Positions 1 to 7,759 of a stretch of DNA of 64,000 nt are shown here, in pieces; the first letter of the stretch is position 1, and the number at the start of each line of letters is the position of its first letter. Location of the stretch: positions 151,464 through 215,463 of the forward strand of contig PLJC01000008.1 in assembly GCA_003139545.1 (NCBI GenBank). The letters are read 5' to 3'. Under the pieces are notes generated by a model. It was not told where the DNA came from. It was given only the letters and a program-made list of their open reading frames with translations, and searched no databases. This DNA is from Actinomycetota bacterium (GTDB lineage Bacteria > Actinomycetota > Thermoleophilia > Gaiellales > Gaiellaceae). The translations under genes and the position numbers were made by a program.

Positions 1-431
1 TAGCGCTTCGCGATCGAGACGACGAGGCGCAGGTTCGCCTCGATCATCTCCTGCTTCGCATAGTGGTCGCCACGCTCGATGCGCTTCGCGAGCTCGACTT
101 CCTGCGCCGCGGTGAGCAGTTCGACCTTGCCGATGTCTTTGAGGAAGAGCTGCAGCGAGTCGGTCGAGATCTCGCGCGCCTCCGCCTTCAGTACCTCGGG
201 CGCCTCCACCTCGTCGGCCGGGCTCACGACTTCGATCTGCATCTCTTCGAGCGCGTGGTAGAGGTCGTCGAGCTGGCCCGCATCGAGGTCGAGCTCGCCG
301 AGCGCGAGCGCGATCTCCTCCGCGCTGAGCAACCCTCCGGCGGCCTGCGCGGTCTCGAGGAGATGACGTCCTTCGTCCGTCTCCAGAACGTCCGCGACTC
401 CGCGAACTTCCGGGGCTTCCTTCGCGCTCAT
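1..431 (-). CDS. rpoD: Primary sigma-70 factor RpoD/SigA, N-terminal part (truncated by window edge)
   Basis: Only the first 143 codons lie in the window; the gene runs off the left edge. Residues about 20-75 resemble sigma region 1.1. A region 1.2 block follows at about 84-118 (the stretch [11 protein letters not shown]), and the beginning of region 2.1 ([14 protein letters not shown]) sits at the edge. Region 1.1 plus 1.2 is the mark of a housekeeping (group 1) sigma factor, which directs RNA polymerase to most promoters. The ATG at 429-431 is preceded on its strand by GGAGG three to four bases upstream. It is the first gene of a leftward unit, with a TPR gene upstream on the same strand. 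The family call is secure; the group 1 assignment rests on the region 1.1-like segment. Confidence 0.9.
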   Translation of the reverse strand, partial: MSAKEAPEVRGVADVLETDEGRHLLETAQAAGGLLSAEEIALALGELDLDAGQLDDLYHALEEMQIEVVSPADEVEAPEVLKAEAREISTDSLQLFLKDIGKVELLTAAQEVELAKRIERGDHYAKQEMIEANLRLVVSIAKR

Positions 432-513
432 GGGCCTCCCTGCCTCGGCGATGCCGCACTATGCCTGCCGCATCGGACGGGGGCTATGGGCCGTTCGGCT
501 CATATTTCAGTTA

Positions 514-1443
514 CTAGGACCCACCGCTCGCGAGGGCGTGGAGAAGCGCCTTCGCCTGGCTCGCGTAGACCGATCCGGGATCGGTCGAGATGGCGAGCCG
601 GAGCTGCTGCTTCCCCTTCGCCTCCTGCCTTGTCCAGAGCAGGAGGACACCGAGGTGAAGGCGGACGACCGCCGCCTTCGGGAACGCGGCCGTGAGCGGC
701 CCGAGCTTCGGGAACGGACGCAGCGGATGCGCCGGCGAGAACGTCGCCATCGCATCGGCGACCGCCACGGCCGGGTCATGCGGAGCGAGCGCCGCCGCAG
801 CGTCCAGGTCGCGCTTCGCCGACAGCGGACGCTCGCGATCCCACATGAGGATGCCGCGCAGCAGAAGCGTCCTCGCCCGCGGATCGACCGAGGCGGCGTC
901 GACGACGATCGGGGGCAGGCCAGGCGCGACGTTCGGATGGAGGAAGTCGAGCGCCGTCACCGCCGAGGGTGAGTCGGGCTCGAGCTTCGCGGCGTTTCGC
1001 CAGCTCGCGACCGCGTCGGCGTCCCGGCCGGACCAGTAGTACGCGAGGCCGAGGTGGAGCTCGGCCAGCCCGCTCTGCGGATTCGAGGCGACGAGCTTCT
1101 TCACAGCGTCGAGGCTCCCGTGCGGCCAGCGTGCGAACGCCGCCCCGATCTCGGCCGGGAGGGAGTGGTACCGCGCGAAGATCGCGCCCGCCTGCGACCG
1201 CTTGCCCGCGGAGTAGAGGCTGACCGCCTGCGCCAGCGGCCCGGTGACCTGGAGGTCGAGCGGCGGAGCGCCCTTCCGGGCGGTCGTGCCGGTGCTCTCC
1301 CCGCGTGTCTGGAGGAGCGTCGCGCCGACGGTCGCCCCCGCCGCCAGCGCACAGACGACCGCGACGATGGAGACAACACGGGCCTTCGGGCTCAACGCGA
1401 GCAGCCTAGCCAGCCGGACTACCGCTATCTTTCGGAAAGTCAT
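514..1443 (-). CDS. Membrane-anchored TPR-repeat protein
   Basis: A 309-residue protein with a basic N-terminus and one hydrophobic segment at about residues 24-45, so probably anchored with the rest outside. The body is alanine- and leucine-rich with TPR-like helical hairpins (for example the AELHLGLAYYWSGRDADAV region near 125-145 and another near 265-290). TPRs usually mediate protein-protein contacts; no catalytic motif is visible. The ATG at 1441-1443 overlaps the ATG of the divergent MoeZ gene in the string CATG and has no visible Shine-Dalgarno, so a TTG about 16 codons downstream, just before the membrane segment, is a realistic alternative start. The partner is unknown. Confidence 0.72.
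   Translation of the reverse strand: MTFRKIAVVRLARLLALSPKARVVSIVAVVCALAAGATVGATLLQTRGESTGTTARKGAPPLDLQVTGPLAQAVSLYSAGKRSQAGAIFARYHSLPAEIGAAFARWPHGSLDAVKKLVASNPQSGLAELHLGLAYYWSGRDADAVASWRNAAKLEPDSPSAVTALDFLHPNVAPGLPPIVVDAASVDPRARTLLLRGILMWDRERPLSAKRDLDAAAALAPHDPAVAVADAMATFSPAHPLRPFPKLGPLTAAFPKAAVVRLHLGVLLLWTRQEAKGKQQLRLAISTDPGSVYASQAKALLHALASGGS
1426..1431 (+). promoter_or_regulatory. Candidate -10 element TATCTT of the moeZ-cysO operon
   Basis: TATCTT fits the actinobacterial -10 pattern TANNNT and ends 10 bases before the moeZ ATG at 1442, which would give a near-leaderless transcript. No convincing -35 is seen. It lies inside the coding sequence of the divergent TPR gene. Confidence 0.3.
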
Positions 1444-2617
1444 GGCGAGCTATCGCGACCTGCTGCAGCAGGTGAAAGCCGAGATCGACGAGGTCGACGT
1501 CCCGCGCGCGCGAGAGATCCTCGACGGCGCCGCGCCGCCGCTCCTCGTCGACGTCCGCGAGCTGGATGAGTGGACCGAGGGCCGCATCCCGGGCGCGATC
1601 CACGTGCCGCGCGGATTCCTCGAGTCGCGGATCGAGCAGGCCGCGCCCGACAAGGCGCAGCCGATCCTCCTGTACTGCGCCGGCGGCGCGCGCTCCGCGT
1701 TCGCCGCGAAGTCGCTCGGCGAGCTCGGCTACGAGAACGTCACCTCCCTCGCGGGCGGCTACACGGACTGGAAGCGCAGCGGGCTCCCCACCGAGCTGCC
1801 GCGCTCGCTCGATGCCGCCAAGCGCGAGCGCTATAGCCGCCACCTGCTCATTCCCGAGGTCGGCGAAGAGGGCCAGCTGAAGCTGCTCGACTCGCGCATC
1901 CTCTTGATCGGGGCCGGCGGCCTCGGCTCGCCCGCCTCGCTCTATCTCGCCGCGGCCGGCGTCGGCCGTCTCGGCATCGTCGACGACGACCGCGTCGACG
2001 CGTCGAACCTCCAGCGCCAGATCGCCCATTCGACCGAACGGCTGGGCGACTGGAAGGCCGACTCGGCGAAGCGCACGATCGAGGCGCTCAACCCGGACGT
2101 CGAGGTGATCACCTACCGCGAGCGACTGACCTCGGAGAACGTCGACCGGATCCTCGCCGACGGCTGGGACGTGATCGTCGACGGCGCAGACAACTTCCCC
2201 ACGCGCTATCTGCTGAACGACGCCGCGGTGTGGCACGACATTCCCATCGTGCACGGATCGATCTATCGCTTCGAGGGCCAGGTGACGGTCTTCAAGCCGC
2301 ACGAAGGCCCGTGCTACCGCTGCCTGTTCCCGCAGCCGCCGCCACCCGAGCTCGCCCCGAGCTGCGCCGAAGGCGGCGTGCTCGGCGTGCTGCCCGGCAT
2401 CGTCGGCTCGCTCCAGGCGAGCGAGGCGCTCAAGCTCGCGCTCGGCATCGGCGAGTCCCTCTCCGGGCGGCTGCTGCTCTTCGACGCGCTTGCGACCGAG
2501 TTCAACGAGGTCACGCTCCGCCGCGATCCGGATTGCCCGGTGTGCGGCGAGCATCCGACCATCACCGAGTACATCGACTATGTGGAGTTCTGCTCCGGGA
2601 GGCCGACGCACGCATGA
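1442..2617 (+). CDS. moeZ: Rhodanese-ThiF/MoeB fusion, MoeZ-type sulfur-carrier adenylyl/sulfurtransferase
   Basis: A 391-residue fusion that would adenylate and then thiocarboxylate a ubiquitin-like sulfur carrier, most likely the CysO encoded immediately downstream. The rhodanese domain is N-terminal (about 15-115) with active-site loop YCAGGARS, persulfide Cys79. The ThiF/MoeB domain follows, with the nucleotide-binding GAGGLGS at 157-163 and a zinc site from CYRC and CPVC. In mycobacterial MoeZ the rhodanese domain is C-terminal, so the order here is reversed. The start is ATG 1442, part of a CATG shared with the divergent TPR gene. Its stop overlaps cysO as ATGA, implying translational coupling. 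It might also serve MoaD, but no other molybdopterin gene is in view. Confidence 0.88.
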   Translation: MASYRDLLQQVKAEIDEVDVPRAREILDGAAPPLLVDVRELDEWTEGRIPGAIHVPRGFLESRIEQAAPDKAQPILLYCAGGARSAFAAKSLGELGYENVTSLAGGYTDWKRSGLPTELPRSLDAAKRERYSRHLLIPEVGEEGQLKLLDSRILLIGAGGLGSPASLYLAAAGVGRLGIVDDDRVDASNLQRQIAHSTERLGDWKADSAKRTIEALNPDVEVITYRERLTSENVDRILADGWDVIVDGADNFPTRYLLNDAAVWHDIPIVHGSIYRFEGQVTVFKPHEGPCYRCLFPQPPPPELAPSCAEGGVLGVLPGIVGSLQASEALKLALGIGESLSGRLLLFDALATEFNEVTLRRDPDCPVCGEHPTITEYIDYVEFCSGRPTHA

Positions 2618-2883
2618 AGATCGTGAGAATCCCACCCACGCTTCGCTCCGAGACGGGCGGCAAGCGCGAAGTGCACGCCGCGGGCGGCACGGTGCGCGAG
2701 CTGCTCGACGACCTGATGAGCCGTTTCCCCGGGCTGCGCTCGCAGCTCGTGAACGAGGACGAGATCGCGCCGTTCGTCAACGTCTACGTCGAGGGCGAGG
2801 ACGTCCGGACCCTGGACGGCCTCGAGACCGAGGTGCACGACGGCTCGACGGTCATCCTGTTGCCCGCGATGGCCGGCGGCTGA
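2614..2883 (+). CDS. cysO: CysO-like ubiquitin-fold sulfur carrier (MoaD/ThiS family)
   Basis: An 89-residue beta-grasp protein ending in the Gly-Gly tail (PAMAGG) that is thiocarboxylated in MoaD, ThiS and CysO. The length and the conserved core FVNVYVEGEDVR fit CysO/MoaD. In Mycobacterium tuberculosis CysO-thiocarboxylate is the sulfide donor for CysM, and Mec releases cysteine from the adduct; both genes follow here, so CysO is the best assignment. The ATG overlaps the moeZ stop (ATGA) and the stop overlaps the next ATG (TGATG). MoaD is the alternative but is not supported by the neighbours. Confidence 0.88.
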   Translation: MKIVRIPPTLRSETGGKREVHAAGGTVRELLDDLMSRFPGLRSQLVNEDEIAPFVNVYVEGEDVRTLDGLETEVHDGSTVILLPAMAGG

Positions 2884-3668
2884 TGCCGACGGTCCAGGAG
2901 CTCTATGAGCTCTGGGCCGACGAGGCGGGGCTCAACGAGGCGCTGGAACGCAGCCTCGACCCGCGCGGAACGGACTGGCTCTACGACGCGTTCGCAGCCC
3001 TCCAGCCGGGAGCAGGCGAGCTCGTCGCCGATCTCGGCGCACGCGACGCGAAGCATTCGATCGAGCTCGTGCGCCGGCTCGGCGTGCGCGCACTCGCGCT
3101 CGATCCGCTGCCGCTGCACTGCGACATGGCGCGCGCGGCGATCGCGGAGGCCGGTCTAGGCGAGGACATCGACGTCGTCGAGGCGTCGATCGAGTCGATG
3201 CCGCTCGACGACGCGTCCGTGGACTGGATCTGGTGCCGCGACGTGCTCGTCCACGTCGACGCGGACCGCGGCCTCGCCGAGTGCGCGCGCATCCTCCGCC
3301 CAGGCGGCTCGATGCTCGCGTACGTGACGCTCGCCACCGAGAAGCTCGAGCCGCGCGAGCGCGCTGAGCTCGTCGACGCGATCGCGATCGAGACGTTCGA
3401 CGCAGACGTGCTCGAGCGGGCGGCGGCAGCAGCGGGGCTCGAGCAGCGCTCAGTCGACCCGCTGGGCTCGGAGTGGCGCGAATCGATGCTCGAGCACGGA
3501 ACGTGGAACGCCGGCGAGGACCTCTTGCATCTCGCACGGCTTCGCCGTGGCGGCTTCGACGGCGCCGGCCCCGAAGCAGCCTGGGGCGGGCTCGTGTGGG
3601 GCATCTACCAACTCCTGGGGAAGACGTGTCCAACCGTCTACGTGTGGTCCAAAGCCTCCTCGAACTGA
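2883..3668 (+). CDS. Class I SAM-dependent methyltransferase embedded in the cysteine operon
   Basis: A 261-residue Rossmann-type methyltransferase. Motif I is divergent (VADLGARDAKHS, near 49-60), a post-II acidic residue is present (ALDPLP), and the later ILRPGGSMLAYV strand/loop is typical of methyltransferase type 11 proteins. Its substrate cannot be told from sequence. It sits between cysO and cysM, starting in the cysO stop (TGATG) and overlapping the likely cysM start by 43 bases, so it is translated as part of the cysteine operon. It is not part of the described mycobacterial mec-cysO-cysM set; a role in modifying a product or carrier of this pathway is only an inference. Confidence 0.82.
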   Translation: MPTVQELYELWADEAGLNEALERSLDPRGTDWLYDAFAALQPGAGELVADLGARDAKHSIELVRRLGVRALALDPLPLHCDMARAAIAEAGLGEDIDVVEASIESMPLDDASVDWIWCRDVLVHVDADRGLAECARILRPGGSMLAYVTLATEKLEPRERAELVDAIAIETFDADVLERAAAAAGLEQRSVDPLGSEWRESMLEHGTWNAGEDLLHLARLRRGGFDGAGPEAAWGGLVWGIYQLLGKTCPTVYVWSKASSN

Positions 3669-4573
3669 TCGGGAACACGCCGCTCGTCGAGCTGACGCGG
3701 CTGTCGCCCCCCGGCGGCGCGCGCATCTTCGCGAAGCTCGAGGCGCAGAACCCGACCGGGTCGATCAAGGATCGCGTCGCGAAGGCGATGATCGAGGCGG
3801 CCGAGGCGGGCGGAGAGCTCGAGCCCGGCCGCGCGCTGCTCGAGCCGACGAGCGGGAACACCGGCATCTCGCTCGCGCTCATCGCGAAGCTGAAGGGCTA
3901 CCCGCTCACGTGCGTCCTTCCGGACAACGCGACGGAGGAGCGGCGCCGGCTGCTGCGCCTCTACGGCGTGACCATCGTCGACTCGCCGGGCGCCGAGGGA
4001 TCGAACGGGGCCGTCCGGCTGGCGCTCGAGATGGCGGAGCGCGACCCGCGCTTCTTCATGCCGTTCCAGTACGCGAATCCCGCCAACCCGCGCGCGCACT
4101 ACGAGGGCACGGGCGCCGAGATCGCCGAAGCGCTCGACCACGTCGACGTGCTCGTCGCCGGCCTCGGCACGGGCGGCACGTTGATGGGCGCAGGCGAGCG
4201 CCTGCGGGAGAGCTTCCCCGACATCGTCGTCGCGGCCGCCGAGCCACTTCCGGGGGACGCGGTCATGGGCTTGCGCTCGCTCGAGGACGGCTACGTGCCG
4301 CCCATCCTCGACGTGTCGAAGCTCGACCGGAAGGTGCTCGTGTCGAACGAGGAGTCGGTCGTCGCCGTCCGGGCGCTGCTCGACCGCGAGGGGATCTTCG
4401 CGGGAGTCTCCGGCGGCGCGGTCGTGCACGTCGCGCGCAAGCTCGCCGAGGAGCTCGACGAGGGCGCGGTCGTCGTCTGCGTGCTCGCCGACGGCGGCTG
4501 GAAGTACCTGAGTGCGGACTTCTGGGACGCGGGCGACGTCGGCAGCTCCATGGAACGCACGCTCTGGTGGTAG
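3626..4573 (+). CDS. cysM: CysM-type cysteine synthase (O-phosphoserine/CysO-thiocarboxylate dependent)
   Basis: A 315-residue PLP-dependent beta-replacement enzyme. PLP Lys48 lies in NPTGSIKDR, the substrate loop SGNTG is at 76-80, and the phosphate-binding glycine loop GTGGTL is in the middle. Context with CysO and Mec argues that it uses O-phosphoserine and protein-bound thiocarboxylate rather than O-acetylserine plus free sulfide, as in M. tuberculosis CysM; that is inference. I chose GTG 3626 because GGGG lies five bases upstream. GTG 3644 is an alternative but has no ribosome site. The start lies inside the methyltransferase gene and the stop overlaps mec as TAGTG. Confidence 0.88.
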   Translation: MSNRLRVVQSLLELIGNTPLVELTRLSPPGGARIFAKLEAQNPTGSIKDRVAKAMIEAAEAGGELEPGRALLEPTSGNTGISLALIAKLKGYPLTCVLPDNATEERRRLLRLYGVTIVDSPGAEGSNGAVRLALEMAERDPRFFMPFQYANPANPRAHYEGTGAEIAEALDHVDVLVAGLGTGGTLMGAGERLRESFPDIVVAAAEPLPGDAVMGLRSLEDGYVPPILDVSKLDRKVLVSNEESVVAVRALLDREGIFAGVSGGAVVHVARKLAEELDEGAVVVCVLADGGWKYLSADFWDAGDVGSSMERTLWW

Positions 4574-4932
4574 TGCCGGCGGCGATCCGCGAGGCGATCG
4601 CGGCCCACGCTCGAGCCGAGACCCCCAACGAATCGTGCGGCCTGCTGCTCCTCGACGGCGACCGCGGGATCGAGTACGTGCCTGCGGTGAACAAGGCTGC
4701 GTCGCCGTACCGGTTCGAGCTGTATCTCGATCCCGTGCGCTGGTCGGAGATCGAGCTCGACCAGGCGGTCGTGCACTCGCACCTCTCCTCCCCGCCGCGG
4801 CCATCGCGGACCGACGTCGAGAACATCGGGCAGTGGGAGGGTCTGCCGTACCTGATCTACGCGGTGCGCACGGACGATCTCGCCGCCTGGACGATCACCG
4901 GTGGCGAGATCGAACCGCTGGAGCTCAGCTAG
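4573..4932 (+). CDS. mec: Mec, JAMM-motif zinc peptidase releasing cysteine from CysO
   Basis: A 119-residue JAB1/MPN domain with a complete JAMM signature: Glu20, then His68-Ser-His70, seven residues, Ser78, two residues, Asp81. JAMM enzymes are zinc isopeptidases or peptidases; in mycobacteria Mec cleaves the C-terminal cysteine from CysO-Cys. The gene is last in the moeZ-cysO-methyltransferase-cysM operon, and its GTG overlaps the cysM stop (TAGTG), which favours this start over GTG 4567. Its 3' end overlaps the convergent psiE-like gene by eight bases. Confidence 0.88.
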   Translation: MPAAIREAIAAHARAETPNESCGLLLLDGDRGIEYVPAVNKAASPYRFELYLDPVRWSEIELDQAVVHSHLSSPPRPSRTDVENIGQWEGLPYLIYAVRTDDLAAWTITGGEIEPLELS

Positions 4933-5392
4933 TAGCGCGCTCGCGGACGAGCCTGACGGCCACCGCGAGGGCGAGCGCGAGGAAACCGAGTAACCCAAGC
5001 TCGAACAGCAGATTCGTGAGCTGCCGGCCGCCGGACGGCAGCCGCTCGAACTGCGCGGTGACGATGAGGATCCGCCGCACGACCGCAATCAGGCCGATGA
5101 ACAAGAACGGCTCGACGGCGATCTGGTGCGTGCGCAGCACGAAGCGGAGCGTGTACAAGAGCTCCGCGATGATCAACGTGAGCAGGACGCGGTCGAGGAT
5201 GACGACGGCGGTGTCCACGGCGCCCGACCGCTTCGAGATGGCTTGGACGATCTCGTGGACGGTGCCGATGAGGACGAACGCCGCTGCGGCGACGAGCAGG
5301 AGCGCGACGGCCGCGTAGAGGAGGTTCTCGAAGCCCACGAGCCCCTCCAGGAGGAACGGCCTCCGCGTGGGCGGCGTCGTGCTCTCGGTCAC
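4925..5392 (-). CDS. PsiE-family membrane protein
   Basis: A 155-residue protein with four predicted membrane helices (about 22-45, 63-85, 93-115 and 128-148) and the pattern of the phosphate-starvation-inducible PsiE family, including the polar loop LRTHQIAVEPFLFIGLIA. The biochemical role of PsiE is unknown, and phosphate control cannot be inferred from this sequence. It reads leftward, overlaps the mec stop by eight bases, and is preceded on its strand by the CNNM transporter gene 40 bases upstream, so the two may be cotranscribed. Confidence 0.8.
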   Translation of the reverse strand: MTESTTPPTRRPFLLEGLVGFENLLYAAVALLLVAAAAFVLIGTVHEIVQAISKRSGAVDTAVVILDRVLLTLIIAELLYTLRFVLRTHQIAVEPFLFIGLIAVVRRILIVTAQFERLPSGGRQLTNLLFELGLLGFLALALAVAVRLVRERATS

Positions 5393-5432
5393 GCAACGAG
5401 CTTACGACGTCCGTCGGCGCGATACAGGAGGC

Positions 5433-6758
5433 TTACTCGATGTCGTCGTCCGAGGCGTCCTGGCCCTCGGACGTCTGGCGCGGCTGCGGCCGCTCGTCGA
5501 ACGTGACCGCGAGCCGCTCGATCCGGTTCCCCTCCACCTCGAGCACGTCGAAGCGGAGCCCGTCGTACGGCACGTCGTCGCCCGGCTCGGGCGCCCGCCC
5601 GAGCTGGCCGAAGACGAAGCCGGCCACCGTGTGGAAGTCCTCGTCGGGCAAGTCGGTGCCGAACCGCTCGTTGAACTCGTCGATCGGGAAGCGGCCGTCA
5701 AGCCGCCAGGTGTCGTCGTCGACCTGCTCGATCGCAGTCTCGGGGACGTCGAACTCGTCCTCGATCTCGCCGACGATCTCCTCGATGAGGTCCTCGAGCG
5801 TGCAGATGCCTGCGAGCGCGCCGTACTCGTCGACGACGATCGCGAAGTGGTTGTTCGTCCGCCGGAACTCCTGCAGGAGCGAGGCGAGGTCCTTCGTCTC
5901 CGGCACGACGTACGCCGGCCGGAGCAGCTCTTCGAGCCGCACGTTCTCCTCGCCGTGTTCCTGGATGGCGGAGAACAGGTCGCGCACGTGCAGCACGCCG
6001 ATGACCTCGTCGAGCGTGTCGCGGTAGACCGGATACCGGGTGTACGGGTGATCGAGCATGGTTTCGATCGCCTTCGCCGCCGGCATGTCGACGGAGATCG
6101 CGGTCACGTCCGGCTTCGCGACCATCACGTCAGCTGCGTCCTTGTCGCCGAAGACGAAGACCTTGTCGATCATCTGCTGCTCGCCCACCTCGATCGCGCC
6201 CTCACGGGTCGAGCGGGAGACAAGCATGCGCAGCTCGGCCTCGGAGAGCACGTCGCGTTCCGCGCCGGGCGGGTCGACGCCGAAGACGCGCAGGACGGCG
6301 TTCGTCGAGCGCTGCAGCACCCAGATGAGCGGCTGCGCGACGGTGAAAAACGCGCGAACCGGGGCTGACGCCCAGAGCGCCGTCCCTTCCGAGTGGCGGA
6401 GCGCGACCCCCTTCGGCACGAGCTCGCCGATGACGACGTGGAAGAACGTGAGGATGAGGTACGCAAGGGCGATCGCGAGCGCCGTCGCCGCCCATTTGTC
6501 GAACTCCTTCGTGAGCACGCGCTCGCCGACGGCGCCGATGGCCAGCGAGGTGAGCGTGACGCCGAGCTGCATGGCCGCGATGAAGCGCGGCGGGTCGCCC
6601 GTGATCCGGAGCACGTCCCGCGCGCGGCGGTTGCCCTGGTGCTGCAGCTCGATGATCCGCGTCCGCCGCGCCGTCACCAGGCCGTACTCGGCGGCGACGA
6701 AGAAGGCGTTCAGCAGGATGAGCGCCGCGACGCCGAGAAGTTCGAGGAACACGTTCAC
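5433..6758 (-). CDS. CNNM/CorC (HlyC) family transporter-like protein, DUF21-CBS-CorC_HlyC
   Basis: A 441-residue membrane protein. The N-terminal DUF21/CNNM domain (about 1-175) has helices and the conserved ELVPKGVAL motif. A CBS pair follows at about 200-315 (MVAKPDVTAIS and FAIVVDEYGALAGICTLEDL), then a CorC_HlyC domain at about 335-415. The family is linked to Mg2+ or Co2+ efflux; the annotation hemolysin is historical. The start is GTG 6758 just before the first helix. The upstream frame is open but lacks a clear ribosome site, so the exact start is uncertain. It lies 38 bases after the metallo-beta-lactamase gene on the same strand. Confidence 0.88.
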   Translation of the reverse strand: MNVFLELLGVAALILLNAFFVAAEYGLVTARRTRIIELQHQGNRRARDVLRITGDPPRFIAAMQLGVTLTSLAIGAVGERVLTKEFDKWAATALAIALAYLILTFFHVVIGELVPKGVALRHSEGTALWASAPVRAFFTVAQPLIWVLQRSTNAVLRVFGVDPPGAERDVLSEAELRMLVSRSTREGAIEVGEQQMIDKVFVFGDKDAADVMVAKPDVTAISVDMPAAKAIETMLDHPYTRYPVYRDTLDEVIGVLHVRDLFSAIQEHGEENVRLEELLRPAYVVPETKDLASLLQEFRRTNNHFAIVVDEYGALAGICTLEDLIEEIVGEIEDEFDVPETAIEQVDDDTWRLDGRFPIDEFNERFGTDLPDEDFHTVAGFVFGQLGRAPEPGDDVPYDGLRFDVLEVEGNRIERLAVTFDERPQPRQTSEGQDASDDDIE

Positions 6759-6796
6759 GGCGCGGCGCTGGTACTCGGAGGTTTCTCGTCCACCAG

Positions 6797-7759
6797 CTAG
6801 GCGGCAGTATAGGTAACGGTCCGGCCGTCCTCGTCGCGGCGCGCGCGCCCGAGGACAACGAGCCGCTCGAGGTGGGACAGCGCTTCGGCGACGGCGAAAC
6901 GCCGCTGGATCGGCGGAAGCGTACGGCCGAACAGATCGTGCGACACGTCGTAGCCGGTACGAGGCTCCGTGGCGAGCGCGGCTTCGGTCCGGTCGAGCCG
7001 GTCGTCGTGGTGCACGGCGATCGCGCGCGCGCGCGCTGCGGGCTCCTGGATGGTCTCGCCGTGCCCGCCGTAGGACACGCGTGGGTCGAGCTCCGCGATC
7101 GCAGCCAGCGTCTCGGTGTAGTCGCCGAGGGGATCCGGCCGGCTCTGGGGATAGAGCCCGATGGCGGGCGTGATCGGCGCGAGCAGCGTGTCGCCTGCGA
7201 CGAGCACGCCGTCCCGAAGCAGGGAGAGGTGCCCGTCGGAGTGCCCGGGCGTGGCGACAACGCGCCAGCCGTCGATCTCGTCCCCCGCCTCGACGAGCGT
7301 CGGGTTCCACGCGAAGCGGACGAAGTCCGCGAACACGTGCCCGGACTCGATCAGCTCCTCCGCCACCGGGGCCGGCACGCCGTTGAGGACGAACCAGTCC
7401 GCGATCCGCTCCGGCCAGTCAGTCGAGCCCCACACGCGCTCGCACTGGGAGTAGTCGAGCCTGCCCTGCAGCACCTCGGCCCCGGTCGCCCGCACCGCAG
7501 CCTCCGCCCCGCCGACGTGGTCCGGATGCATGTGCGTGATGAAGATCCGCGTCACCAGCCCGTCCACCTGGGCGAGGATGTCCTCCCACGACGGCTCGGC
7601 CAGCCCGAGGCCGGTGTCGACGAGCGTCCAGCCGTCCTCGCCCCGCAGCAGGAAGCAGTGCACGTGGCGCGGCCCGCTCGGCAGCGGCAGCGTCACCCGG
7701 AGGATCCCGGGCTCGACCTCCGTCGGCACGGCGAACGTATGTTCGATAAGCTTGCCCAT
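6797..7759 (-). CDS. Metallo-beta-lactamase-fold hydrolase
   Basis: A 320-residue MBL-fold protein with the metal motif THMHPDH (His76, His78, Asp80, His81), a later GHSDGHL histidine and the AGDTLL aspartate of a dinuclear zinc site. The C-terminal 60 residues form a winged-helix-like tail (VAEALSHLERLVVLGRARR), as in LACTB2/glyoxalase-II-like enzymes. The substrate is unknown. The ATG at 7757-7759 shares a CATG with the divergent radical SAM gene. A GTG about 10 codons in, immediately before the first beta strand, is a credible alternative that would remove that overlap. Confidence 0.85.
   Translation of the reverse strand: MGKLIEHTFAVPTEVEPGILRVTLPLPSGPRHVHCFLLRGEDGWTLVDTGLGLAEPSWEDILAQVDGLVTRIFITHMHPDHVGGAEAAVRATGAEVLQGRLDYSQCERVWGSTDWPERIADWFVLNGVPAPVAEELIESGHVFADFVRFAWNPTLVEAGDEIDGWRVVATPGHSDGHLSLLRDGVLVAGDTLLAPITPAIGLYPQSRPDPLGDYTETLAAIAELDPRVSYGGHGETIQEPAARARAIAVHHDDRLDRTEAALATEPRTGYDVSHDLFGRTLPPIQRRFAVAEALSHLERLVVLGRARRDEDGRTVTYTAA
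7738..7743 (+). promoter_or_regulatory. Candidate -10 element TATGTT for the radical SAM gene
   Basis: TATGTT matches TANNNT and ends 14 bases before ATG 7758. It lies within the start region of the divergent hydrolase gene. No -35 is evident. Confidence 0.25.
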
